Positions 25,979-34,190 of a stretch of 64,000 nucleotides of DNA are shown in pieces; position 1 is the first letter of the stretch; each line of letters starts with the position of its first letter. Origin of the DNA: Dactylosporangium sp040689395 (GTDB lineage Bacteria > Actinomycetota > Actinomycetes > Mycobacteriales > Micromonosporaceae); the NCBI RefSeq assembly GCF_040689395.1, contig NZ_JBFAZX010000013.1:62001-126000 (forward strand), in the 5' to 3' direction. The notes under the pieces are model-generated. The model was not told where the DNA came from and made no database searches. It was given only the letters and a program-made list of their open reading frames with translations. Both the position numbers and the translations under genes were made by a program.

Positions 25979-27010
25979 ATGAACCGCTGCCTGAAGAAGA
26001 TTGCCGATCTGCTGCCGCGCCCGCTCGACCCGCTGCGGTCGATCAAGCTCAAGCTGGCCGTATTGCTACTTTCCTCGGCCAGCGCCGGCCTCGGCGTGTT
26101 CTGGATCGGCATCGGCTGGATCCCGCGCAACACGACGTACATCGCGCTCACCGCCGGCCTGATCACCTCGCAGGTGCTGGCCCACGGGGTGACCCGCCCC
26201 CTGCGGGAGATGACCGCCGCCGCCCGGGCGATGTCCCGCGGCGACTACTCCGCGCGGGTCCGCGCCACCTCGAAGGACGAGGTCGGCCAGCTGGCCGTCG
26301 CGTTCAACCAGATGGTCGGCGAACTCGCCACCGCCGACCAGCAGCGCCGCGAGCTCATCGCCAACGTCTCCCACGAGCTGCGCACCCCGATCTCCGCGCT
26401 GCAGGCGGTGCTCGAGAACATCGTCGACGGCGTCGCGGACCCCGACCCGGCCACGCTGCGCACCGCGCTGGCGCAGACCGAGCGGCTGGGCCGGCTGGTG
26501 ACGGAGTTGCTCGACATCTCTCGGTTGGACGCCGGAGTTGTACCCCTGGACCGCGAGCTCTTCCACTTCGAGGACCTCCTCCACGAGGTCGTCGCCGAGG
26601 CCGAGGTCAAGGCGGTGGCGGCCGGACACAAGGTCGAGTACCTCTCGTCCTCCTTCCCCGAGAACGCGCTGGTCAGAGCCGATCGAGCGCGCCTGCACCA
26701 CGTCCTGACCAACCTCGTCGACAACGCCACCCGGCACAGCCCCGACGGCGGCACGGTGACGATCCTCGGCCGCCGCGAGGCCGGCCGCGTCATGATCGAG
26801 GTCGCCGACGAGGGTCCCGGCATCCCGCACGCCGAGCGCGAGCGCGTCTTCGAGCGCTTCACCCGCGGCGCCCGCGCCTCCGGCGGCGGCACCGGGCTCG
26901 GCCTGGCCATCGCCCAGTGGCTCACACAGTTGCACGACGGCACGATCGCCGTCGTCGAGCAGCCCGACAACCTGCCCGGCTGCCGGATTCGCGTGACGTT
27001 GCCGGCCTGA
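25979..27010 (+). CDS. Sensor histidine kinase with two helices and no sensor domain
   Basis: A 343-residue membrane kinase, partner of the response regulator upstream. Two membrane helices lie at about 26-46 and 52-70, separated by only a few residues (IPRNTTY), so there is no extracellular sensor domain. A HAMP linker follows, then the HisKA motif ANVSHELRTPI with His132, and an ATPase domain with NLVDNATRHSPDGG, VADEGPGIP and GTGLGLAIAQ. It may sense the membrane itself, as intramembrane-sensing kinases do. The ATG at 25979 follows GGAGG by seven bases. Confidence 0.93.
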   Translation: MNRCLKKIADLLPRPLDPLRSIKLKLAVLLLSSASAGLGVFWIGIGWIPRNTTYIALTAGLITSQVLAHGVTRPLREMTAAARAMSRGDYSARVRATSKDEVGQLAVAFNQMVGELATADQQRRELIANVSHELRTPISALQAVLENIVDGVADPDPATLRTALAQTERLGRLVTELLDISRLDAGVVPLDRELFHFEDLLHEVVAEAEVKAVAAGHKVEYLSSSFPENALVRADRARLHHVLTNLVDNATRHSPDGGTVTILGRREAGRVMIEVADEGPGIPHAERERVFERFTRGARASGGGTGLGLAIAQWLTQLHDGTIAVVEQPDNLPGCRIRVTLPA

Positions 27011-27085
27011 CGCAGTAGCCCCTTTCCGCGACCCGGGACGCCCCCGGCCGCGCGGATCCGCATGCCCTCGTTCAGGAGCCGCATC

Positions 27086-29206
27086 ATGTCCGAAACCCCC
27101 GGCAACTCCGGCAGCGACCGGCCGAGCCACGAACGGTCCACGCCCGAGCCGACCGGCCCGCCGCCGGAGCCCGACGTGTCCGCGACGGCCGGCGCCGGCG
27201 TCGACCCGATCCACCCCGGCCCTTCCGCGCCGCCCGGCGCCGACGTCCGTCCGACGCGCCCCAGCGCTTCGGCCGATCCGGGGCCCTCGGCGACGCCCAG
27301 CGCCAGCGTCGACCCGACGCGCTCCAGCGCTTCGGCCGATTCTGGGTCTTCGGCGCCGCCCGGCGCAGGTGTCCACCCGACTAACCCCGGCGTTTCAGCC
27401 AACAACCCCGGGCCTTCGGCACCGTTCAGGCCGCCGCATGTGCCGTCCGGGCCTCCGCGGACGCCCGTGCTTGCGGCCCAGCCGGTCCCCGGCCTGCCCA
27501 ACCCCGCGGTGATCAGCCCGATCCGGCTGGGCCCGCCCGCCCCGACGCTGTGGCAGCGGGCCTGGCCCCGGCGCGACCCGGCGGCCGGCCGCGGCGCCCT
27601 GTACGGCTCCCTGGCCACGGCCCTGATCGCCGCCGTCAGCATCCCGCTCGACCGCCCCGGCCTGGGCTGGCCGATCGCGGGGCTCGGCCTGCTCGTCCCC
27701 CTCGCCCTGCTGCTGAGCCGCTCCGGGCCTCCGATCAGCGGCAAGCGGCGGACGCTCGGTGCGCGGGCGGAGTCGCTGCTGTGGTGCGCAGCGGCGCTCG
27801 CGCTGCTGTCGGTGGGCTTCTTCCGCGCCGCCGGCTGGTTGTTCGCGCTCAGCCTGCTCTCGGCGTTCGGCTGTGTCGCCCTGGCCGTTGGGCAGCACCG
27901 GCGGGTGCCGGCCGTGCTCGTGGCGCCGTTCACCCTCGTTTTCGCCGCTTTCCGGGCGATGCCGTGGGCGCGCCACGGCCTGGTAAGCGACCGCCTGGTA
28001 AGCGACGGTCGGGTAAGGGACGGCCGTGCCGCCGAGGCCGAGGGCGGGGCGGCCCCGGCCAGCGCGACCGTCCTCAACCCCAGCGCCGCCAACCCCGGCG
28101 CCGGGACCACCCGTGACTCCGGAACCGCGACCCGGAGCGATGCCGAGACGGGGGCGCAGGGGACGAGCAACACGCTGCGGCTGCTCGCCTCGATCGGCAT
28201 CGGCATGGCGCTGCTCCTCGTCTTCGGCGCGCTGTTCGCCAGCGCCGACGCGGCCTTCGGCCGGGTCGTGTCCGAGATCGTGCCCGAACTCGACGCGGGC
28301 GCCATGGTCCGCTGGCTGTTCGTCGGCGTTGTCGCCGGCGTGCTGGCGCTGGGCGCGGCGTTCCTGGTGGTCAACCCGTCGTCGATCGGCGACGCGGCGC
28401 CGCGCTCGGGCCGGCCGGTGCGGCGCATCGAGTGGCTGGTCCCGGTTGGCGCGCTGCTGGTGCTGTTCGTACTCTTCGTGGCCGTGCAGCTCGCGGTGCT
28501 GTTCGGCGACCGTGACTACGTCATGCGCACCGTCGGGCTGACCTTCGCGGAATACGCCCGCAGGGGCTTCTGGCAGCTACTCGTGATCACTCTGCTCACT
28601 CTGTGCGTCATGGGCGTGACCGTGCGCAAGGCGCCGCGCGACACCGCCGCCGATCGGGTGCTGCTGCGGCTGGTCCTCGGGCTGCTCGCCGTCTGCTCAA
28701 TCGTGGTCGTCGCCTCGGCGCTGTGGCGGATGAACGTGTACGAGCAGGCGTACGGCTTCACCCGCCTGCGCGTCTTCGTCAGCGCGGTTGAGCTCTGGCT
28801 CGGCGGCCTGTTCATCCTGGTCATGCTGGCCGGTGCGACCGGGCTCCGGCGCCCGGCGACGTGGCTGGCCCGCGCGGCCGTCGGCCTCTGGGTGGTCACG
28901 CTGCTCGGCCTGGCCGCGCTCAATCCCGACCGGCTCATCGCCGCGCACAACGTGGACCGGGCGGGCGCCGTCCAGCACGCGAGCAACTCCGACATCTGGT
29001 ATCTGCGCACGCTGTCCGCCGACGCGGCCCCGGAGCTCGACCGGCTGCCGGCCGGCGCGCGGGAGTGCGCCTTGTCCGACATCGCCGACGATCTCGCCCG
29101 CGACGAGGACGACTGGCGTGGATGGAACCTCGGCAGGGCCGTCGCGCGTCAGATCATTACACAGCCGGTGATCGTGCAGGACTATCTCTGTTACCGGCGG
29201 TACTGA
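27086..29206 (+). CDS. DUF4173 polytopic membrane protein with repetitive N-terminal arm
   Basis: A 706-residue protein. Residues 1 to about 135 are disordered and contain imperfect repeats of the type SAxPGAxVxPTxxSASADPG. About twelve membrane helices follow. The conserved DUF4173 block FAEYARRGFWQLLVITLLTL lies near residue 490 and the C-terminal soluble tail contains NSDIWYLRTLSADAAPELDRL. The function is unknown. It follows a two-component system by 75 bp, so it may be a target or partner of it. The ATG at 27086 has AGGAG seven bases upstream. It ends at a T-rich terminator. Confidence 0.82.
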   Translation: MSETPGNSGSDRPSHERSTPEPTGPPPEPDVSATAGAGVDPIHPGPSAPPGADVRPTRPSASADPGPSATPSASVDPTRSSASADSGSSAPPGAGVHPTNPGVSANNPGPSAPFRPPHVPSGPPRTPVLAAQPVPGLPNPAVISPIRLGPPAPTLWQRAWPRRDPAAGRGALYGSLATALIAAVSIPLDRPGLGWPIAGLGLLVPLALLLSRSGPPISGKRRTLGARAESLLWCAAALALLSVGFFRAAGWLFALSLLSAFGCVALAVGQHRRVPAVLVAPFTLVFAAFRAMPWARHGLVSDRLVSDGRVRDGRAAEAEGGAAPASATVLNPSAANPGAGTTRDSGTATRSDAETGAQGTSNTLRLLASIGIGMALLLVFGALFASADAAFGRVVSEIVPELDAGAMVRWLFVGVVAGVLALGAAFLVVNPSSIGDAAPRSGRPVRRIEWLVPVGALLVLFVLFVAVQLAVLFGDRDYVMRTVGLTFAEYARRGFWQLLVITLLTLCVMGVTVRKAPRDTAADRVLLRLVLGLLAVCSIVVVASALWRMNVYEQAYGFTRLRVFVSAVELWLGGLFILVMLAGATGLRRPATWLARAAVGLWVVTLLGLAALNPDRLIAAHNVDRAGAVQHASNSDIWYLRTLSADAAPELDRLPAGARECALSDIADDLARDEDDWRGWNLGRAVARQIITQPVIVQDYLCYRRY

Positions 29207-29218
29207 GGAAAAGAGCGG

Positions 29219-29262
29219 GGGCCGACGTTCGGACGGGGGACGTCGGCCCTTGCTTTTGTTTC
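29219..29262 (+). terminator. Rho-independent terminator after DUF4173 gene
   Basis: Arms GGGCCGACGT (29219-29228) and ACGTCGGCCC (29240-29249) form a 10-bp stem, followed by the T-rich run TTGCTTTTGTTT. It is one of the few terminators in the window with a real T-tract. Confidence 0.85.
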
Positions 29263-29286
29263 GCGGACGTTGCAAGACTGCCGTCT

Positions 29287-29676
29287 ATGGAGCCGCCAAC
29301 TCCGCGCGTGCGCGTGGTGCTCGGTGACGTCTCCCGCGCCCGGATCCAGCCCGCGCGAGCCCGCGTGGAGCTGGAGGAGCAGAGCCCGGTCGGCGCGGCG
29401 CTGGCCCGCGGCCTCGTGCGGGCGCAACTGTCCGTGGCAGTCCGGCTCGCTGCCGTGGTCGCCGTCGGGCTCGGCGGCCTGCCGCTGCTGTTCGCGGCCG
29501 CGCCGGCCGTGGCGCACGCCCGGCTGTTCGGCGTCTCGCTGCCCTGGCTGCTGCTCGGCGCGCTGGCGTACCCATTTCTCTACGTGATCGGCGTCGTCTA
29601 CGTGCACCTGGCCGAGCGCAACGAGCAGGAGTTCCTGGCCCTGGTCGAGGACCGCGGCCAGCACCCGCCCACGTGA
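29287..29676 (+). CDS. DUF485-like small membrane protein, partner of a solute symporter
   Basis: A 129-residue protein with a basic, soluble N-terminus and two membrane helices at about 52-75 and 83-105, then an acidic tail. Size, topology and the position directly before an SSS-family symporter reading frame fit the DUF485 partner usually found with ActP acetate permeases. Its stop overlaps the symporter GTG as GTGA. It appears intact, but the transporter beside it is not, so it may no longer have a job. AAGACT seven bases before the ATG suggests a leaderless start. Confidence 0.6.
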   Translation: MEPPTPRVRVVLGDVSRARIQPARARVELEEQSPVGAALARGLVRAQLSVAVRLAAVVAVGLGGLPLLFAAAPAVAHARLFGVSLPWLLLGALAYPFLYVIGVVYVHLAERNEQEFLALVEDRGQHPPT

Positions 29677-30050
29677 GCTCCTATTCGGTGACGGCCGTCG
29701 TGCTGGTCACGCTGGTCACGCTTGCCATCGGCCTCTACGGGCTGCGCTTCGCCCGCACCACTTCGGGCTTCCTGGTCGCCTCGCGGATGGTCAGCCTGAC
29801 CTGGAACGCGGCGGCGATCGGCGGCGAGTACCTGTCCGCGGCGAGCTTTCTCGGCGTCGCCGGTCTGGTGCTCAAGCACGGCGTCGACGTGCTGTGGTAT
29901 CCGGTCGGGTTCGCCGCCGGCTACCTTGCGCTGCTGCTCTTCGTGGCCGCGCCGTTACGCCGCTCGGGTGCCTTCACCCTGCCGGACTTCTGCGAGGTCC
30001 GGCTGCGTTCCAAGCGGCTCCGCAAGCTCGCCACCGCATTCGTGATGTAG
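29673..30050 (+). pseudogene. N-terminal remnant of an SSS-family (ActP-like) solute symporter
   Basis: The reading frame codes for 125 residues, whereas the family has about 500-550. It covers the first three or so helices, including the motif GGEYLSAASFLGVAG, and ends in RLRKLATAFVM followed by a stop. The next 58 bp contain no further transporter sequence before the ABC ATPase gene. About 75 percent of the gene is gone. Uptake function by itself is not plausible. The cause could be a deletion. A mis-assembly is not excluded. Confidence 0.85.
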
Positions 30051-30096
30051 CCCGTCACGTACCGTCAGCTGGGTGGCAGGGGTGGACAGCGTGACT

Positions 30097-30102
30097 TACG
30101 TT
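30097..30102 (+). promoter_or_regulatory. -10-like hexamer, leaderless promoter of ABC ATPase
   Basis: TACGTT lies six bases before the GTG at 30109. This supports 30109 rather than the upstream in-frame GTG codons at 30073, 30082 and 30091. Confidence 0.5.
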
Positions 30103-30108
30103 CAGGGT

Positions 30109-30873
30109 GTGACGGATCGCGAGCCGAGTTCGGCCCTCGCGTTACGGGGGCTCACCAAGCGTTTCGACGACAAGGTCGCGGTCGCGGGCGTCGACCTCGA
30201 GGTACCGACGGGATCGTTCTTCGGCCTGCTGGGCCCGAACGGCGCCGGCAAGACCACGTCCCTGTCCATGGCCGTCGGGCTGCTGCGCCCGGATGCCGGC
30301 CATGCGTATGTGCTCGGCCACGACGTGTGGTCCGACCCGGTCGAGGCCAAGCGGCGCCTCGGCGCGCTGCCCGACTCGGCGCGCATGTTCGACCGGCTCT
30401 CCGGCAGCGAGCTGCTGGCGTACACCGGCCTGCTGCGCGGCCTGCCGCAGGACGTGGTCGACGCCCGGGCGGCCGAGCTGCTCGACGTGCTGGGCCTCGC
30501 CGACGCCGGGCGCACCCTGGTCGTCGACTACTCCGCCGGCATGAAGAAGAAGATCGGCCTGGCCTGCGCGATGCTGCACGCGCCGCGGCTGCTGGTGCTC
30601 GACGAGCCGTTTGAGGCCGTCGACCCGGTGTCCGGCGCGCTGATCCGCGACATCCTGACCCGCTATGTGCGCAACGGCGGCACGGTGATCTTCTCCAGCC
30701 ACGTGATGGCCGTGGTCGAGCGGCTGTGCACGCACATCGCGATCCTGGCCGACGGGCAGATCAAGGTCGTCGGCAGCACGGACGAGGTCCGCGGCGGCCG
30801 CGAGCTCGAGGACGTCTTCGTCGACGTGGTCGGCGGCCGCGTGGCGACAGGCGCTGAGCTGTCGTGGCTGTGA
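30109..30873 (+). CDS. ABC transporter ATP-binding protein
   Basis: The 254-residue nucleotide-binding subunit of an exporter-type ABC system. Walker A is GPNGAGKT (42-49), the signature is DYSAGMKKKIGLA, Walker B is LLVLDEPFEAVD and the switch His is in SSHVMAVVERL. The domain layout (CcmA/DrrA-like, with a short C-terminal extension) is typical of pumps for lipids, drugs or peptides. It overlaps the permease gene as GTGA, so the two form one transporter. The substrate is unknown. Confidence 0.93.
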   Translation: MTDREPSSALALRGLTKRFDDKVAVAGVDLEVPTGSFFGLLGPNGAGKTTSLSMAVGLLRPDAGHAYVLGHDVWSDPVEAKRRLGALPDSARMFDRLSGSELLAYTGLLRGLPQDVVDARAAELLDVLGLADAGRTLVVDYSAGMKKKIGLACAMLHAPRLLVLDEPFEAVDPVSGALIRDILTRYVRNGGTVIFSSHVMAVVERLCTHIAILADGQIKVVGSTDEVRGGRELEDVFVDVVGGRVATGAELSWL

Positions 30874-32732
30874 CGCCCCCACCCGCGCAGGGCCCGGAGG
30901 CGCAGGTCCCCGGGGTGCCTGGCCCGGAGGCGCAGGTCCCGGGGGTGTCGGGCGCGGAGGCGCAGGTCCCGGGATTGCCGGGCCCGGAGGCGCGGATTCT
31001 GCAAGAGTGGCCGGCGCCTGCGGAGGCACCGCGGCCCGAGCGGCAGGCGTCGCCGGCTGTGGAGGGTCGGGGACGGCCGCGGGTCGCCTACTTCGTGCGG
31101 CTCAAGCTGCGCATCCTGCGCAACACGCTGCGGCCGGGCCGGCGGCAGCCCGGCGGCAGGTCGCGCTGGTTCGGCCGGCACTCACGGCTCGTCGTTCTGC
31201 TCCTCGGCGCGCTGTTCGGGCTGTGGGTCGCGTTTATAGGCTTCGCCGCCTTCGCCGGCAGCAGCGTGGCCGGCCCCCACCTGCGTCCGACGGTCGCCGC
31301 GTTCGCCGGCGCCGCCGTGGTGCTCGCCTGGATCTTCGTCCCCCTGCTGTTCGGCGTCGACGAGACCCTCGACCCGGCCCGCTTCGCGTTGTTGCCCGTG
31401 CCGCGCCGCACGCTGGTGCTGGGCATGCTCGCCGCCGCGTTCGTCGGCGTGCCGCCGATCGTCACACTGCTCGCCACGCTCGGCTCGGTCGTCGGCGCCG
31501 TGGACGAAGGTCCGGCCCCGGCGATCATCGCGGTGCTCGGCGCGCTCGTCGGGCTTTGCGTCTGCGTCGCCGCGAGCCGTGCGGTGACCAGCGCGTTCGC
31601 CCGAATGCTGCGCTCGCGCCGGGTCCGCGACCTCGCCGCGCTGCTCCTCGCGCTCATGGGCATCTCGTGCAACCCCATCTTCCAACTCGTCTTCGCGCTC
31701 GTCGGCCGCGGCGAGTCGCCGCAGGCCACCGCGATCGCCCGGGTGCTGTCCTGGACGCCGCTCGCCGCGCCGTACGTCGCCTACGTCGATGCCATCGACG
31801 GCCGCTGGGCGCTCGTCGCCGCCCGCTTGCTCATCGGCGTGGCCGGCGTCGCGCTGCTGCTGTGGTGGTGGCTGCGGACGATCGAGTCGGCGATGGTCGG
31901 CAGCGCGGCGGGCCCCGGTGCCCGACGGTCCGCCTCCGCCGAGAGCCCGGTGCGTGCCCTCATCCCGCGCGCCCTGCGCTTCTTGCCGCCGACCCGCTTC
32001 TCCGGTCTCATCGCCCGGGAGGTGCGGTACTGGCTGCGCGATCCGCGCCGGCGGGCCAGCCTCGTCTCCCTGCTGGCCACCTCCGTGGTGATCCCGTTCG
32101 CGTTCACGCTCGGGCTCGCAAACCCCGGCCAGAACCGGCCGGCCGGCCACGGCGCCATCGTGTTCTCCCTGATGGTCGCGGGCGCGTTCGTCGGCCTGGT
32201 GCTGGTCAACCAGTTCGGCAACGATGGCACGGCCTACGCGTTGCACATCCTCGCCAGCGTGCCCGGCCAGGTGGAGCTCGCCGCCCGCGCGCTGGCGGTC
32301 GGCATCCTGACGTTCCCGCTGCTCAGCGTCGTCACGGTCGTGGTGGCGATCGTCGGCGGGCACACCGCCCAGCTGCCGGCCGCCCTCGGGGTGGGACTGT
32401 GCGCCTTCGGCATCTCGGTCGGCGCGTCCGGCATCACGTCGGTCCTCGCCGCGTACCCGATGCCCGACACCAACAACCCGTTCGCCATGAACACCGGTCG
32501 CGGCGGCGCGAAGAGCTTGCTGTCGTTCGTGAGCATGTTCGCGGCCTGGGCGCTGACCGCGCCGCTGACGATCGCGTTCCTGCTCCTGCCAGGCGCCGTG
32601 TCGTGGGTGTTGCTGCCGATCGGCCTGGCGTGGGGCTTCGCCCTCGCCTGGCTGGGCACCCGACTGGCCGGCAATCTGCTGCAGCGCCGAGCGCCGGAGG
32701 TCCTGGCGGCCGTCACTCCGAAGCGGGCCTGA
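30870..32732 (+). CDS. ABC transporter permease with repetitive N-terminal tail
   Basis: An integral membrane subunit of about 620 residues with 10-12 hydrophobic segments from residue 110 on, paired with the ATPase upstream. Residues 7-45 are 3.5 tandem copies of a 10-residue unit of the type GPEAQVPGVP, an unusual disordered arm in front of the first helix. The GTG at 30870 gives a 4-bp GTGA overlap with the ATPase. A GTG two codons earlier is also possible. No solute-binding protein is present, which suggests export. The substrate is unknown. Confidence 0.82.
   Translation: MTPPPAQGPEAQVPGVPGPEAQVPGVSGAEAQVPGLPGPEARILQEWPAPAEAPRPERQASPAVEGRGRPRVAYFVRLKLRILRNTLRPGRRQPGGRSRWFGRHSRLVVLLLGALFGLWVAFIGFAAFAGSSVAGPHLRPTVAAFAGAAVVLAWIFVPLLFGVDETLDPARFALLPVPRRTLVLGMLAAAFVGVPPIVTLLATLGSVVGAVDEGPAPAIIAVLGALVGLCVCVAASRAVTSAFARMLRSRRVRDLAALLLALMGISCNPIFQLVFALVGRGESPQATAIARVLSWTPLAAPYVAYVDAIDGRWALVAARLLIGVAGVALLLWWWLRTIESAMVGSAAGPGARRSASAESPVRALIPRALRFLPPTRFSGLIAREVRYWLRDPRRRASLVSLLATSVVIPFAFTLGLANPGQNRPAGHGAIVFSLMVAGAFVGLVLVNQFGNDGTAYALHILASVPGQVELAARALAVGILTFPLLSVVTVVVAIVGGHTAQLPAALGVGLCAFGISVGASGITSVLAAYPMPDTNNPFAMNTGRGGAKSLLSFVSMFAAWALTAPLTIAFLLLPGAVSWVLLPIGLAWGFALAWLGTRLAGNLLQRRAPEVLAAVTPKRA
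30891..31000. repeat. 30-bp tandem repeat in the permease N-terminus
   Basis: About 3.5 copies of a 30-bp unit beginning GGCCCGGAGGCGCAGGTCCC. The copies keep the reading frame and differ mainly at third positions and at one Pro/Ser codon. Confidence 0.85.
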
Positions 32733-32789
32733 CCGGACGGCGTGCTGGGGCGCGCCGCCCTCGCAGCCGCCAGCGGCGACAATGAGGCG

Positions 32790-33302
32790 GTGAGCATCCA
32801 CGCCTCCGACCCGTTCGCCATGCCCGACGATCTGAAGTCGCCCGTCCGGCGGTTGCGAGGGCGGCTGCCGGCCGCCGTCACGCTGTGGACGGCGGCCGGA
32901 GAACGGCAGGGCGACAAGGGCCTGACCGTCTCGTCCATGCTGGTCGTCGACGGCGATCCGGGCCGCGTGCTCGGGCTGGTCGACGAGGAGAGCGACCTGT
33001 GGGAGGCCGCCGAGTCGGCCGGCCGGTTCGCGGTCAGCCTGCTCGAGGAGGAGGACCGCCAACTCGCGGACAAGTTCGCCGGGCTGATGCCGGCGCCCGG
33101 CGGGCTGTTCGCCACGGGCGAGTGGGAGCGCACCGAGTGGGGCCCAGTGCCGCGCGGGCACAGCTGGGCCGGCTGCCGCCTGGTGGGCGCTACCGAGAAG
33201 GGCTGGTCGCTGCTGGTGGAGGCGGTCATCGAGCGGGTCGAACTTGCCGCCGACCACGCCGCGCCGCTGATTCACGAGCGCGGCCGGTACCGCCGCAGCT
33301 GA
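32790..33302 (+). CDS. Flavin reductase-like FMN-binding protein
   Basis: A 170-residue split-barrel protein of the flavin-reductase-like family, which binds FMN or FAD and often supplies reduced flavin to a mono-oxygenase. The segment AAVTLWTAAGERQGDKGLTVSSMLVVDG is the family start, and the later FAVSLLEEEDRQLADKFAG matches the second half. No oxygenase lies nearby, so the partner is unknown. GACAAT six bases before the GTG at 32790 suggests a leaderless start. The longer frame from 32742 has no support. Confidence 0.8.
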   Translation: MSIHASDPFAMPDDLKSPVRRLRGRLPAAVTLWTAAGERQGDKGLTVSSMLVVDGDPGRVLGLVDEESDLWEAAESAGRFAVSLLEEEDRQLADKFAGLMPAPGGLFATGEWERTEWGPVPRGHSWAGCRLVGATEKGWSLLVEAVIERVELAADHAAPLIHERGRYRRS

Positions 33303-33378
33303 CACCCGAGGGCCTGCGGACCCCGTCCACGCCGCTCACCTGTCGCAGCCGGCCGGAGCCAGCGGTCATGATAGGGCC

Positions 33379-34182
33379 GTGCTTCTTACCCAGCTCGCGC
33401 TTCTGCTACCGGTGACGCTATTGCTGGGTTTGGCGGTGGGTTCGTTCCTCAACGTCGTGATTCACCGCGTGCCCCGGGGCGAGTCGCTGGTGACACCCCC
33501 GTCGCGCTGCCCCAATTGTGGCAACGGGGTCCGGCATCGGCACAACATCCCGGTGCTCGGGTGGCTCGTCCTTCGTGGCCGGTGCGCCGACTGTGGTGTG
33601 CGGATCGGCGTACGGTACCCGCTTGTCGAGCTGACAACGGCCTTGCTCTTCGTCGCGGTCGCCTTGCGCATGCACCAGCTGCACCTGCTCAGCGCATTGC
33701 CCGCGTACCTCTACGTCGCCGCGGCGGGCATAGCGCTGGCCGTGATCGACCTCGACTGGCGCCGGCTGCCGAACGTGATCGTCCTGCCGTCGTACCCGGT
33801 AGTGGCGATCCTGCTGACGCTTTCGGCGGCCTGGGAGGACGACTGGTGGGCATTGGCGCGCTCCGCGATCGGCGCGGCGGCGTTGCTCGCCTTCTTCTTC
33901 ACGCTGGCGTTCGCCTACCCGGCCGGTATGGGGTTCGGGGACGTCAAGCTGGCCGGAATCCTCGGCGGTGTACTCGGCTATCTGTCCTGGTCCGCATTGG
34001 CAATCGGCGCGTTCGCCGGCTTCCTGCTGGGTGCCGTCGTCGGAGTCGGCATCATCGTCGCCCGAAAGGGCGACCGCAAGACGGCCATCCCATTCGGCCC
34101 GTTCATGATCGCCGGGTTCCTGGTGGCCCTCTTCGCGGCCGCGCCAATCGCGCAGTTCTACGTGGACGTCATGATGTTCTGA
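33379..34182 (+). CDS. pilD: Type IV prepilin peptidase/N-methyltransferase
   Basis: A 267-residue membrane aspartic protease that cuts and methylates pilin precursors. It has the N-terminal methylase block GSFLNVVIHRVPRGESL, the two CxxC pairs (Cys44/47 and Cys69/72) of the cytosolic zinc loop, and both catalytic motifs: Asp124 in VIDLDWRRLPN and Asp188 in GMGFGDVKLAG. Seven or eight helices are evident. It converges with the pilus operon with only 8 bp between, so it is the obvious processing enzyme for the three pilins there. CATGAT six bases before the GTG suggests its own leaderless promoter. Confidence 0.95.
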   Translation: MLLTQLALLLPVTLLLGLAVGSFLNVVIHRVPRGESLVTPPSRCPNCGNGVRHRHNIPVLGWLVLRGRCADCGVRIGVRYPLVELTTALLFVAVALRMHQLHLLSALPAYLYVAAAGIALAVIDLDWRRLPNVIVLPSYPVVAILLTLSAAWEDDWWALARSAIGAAALLAFFFTLAFAYPAGMGFGDVKLAGILGGVLGYLSWSALAIGAFAGFLLGAVVGVGIIVARKGDRKTAIPFGPFMIAGFLVALFAAAPIAQFYVDVMMF

Positions 34183-34190
34183 ACGTCCGG

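Noticed and set aside
30864..31005. CRISPR-like reading of the 30-bp repeats.
   Set aside because: The copies are directly adjacent without spacers and keep an open reading frame, so they are a coding tandem repeat.
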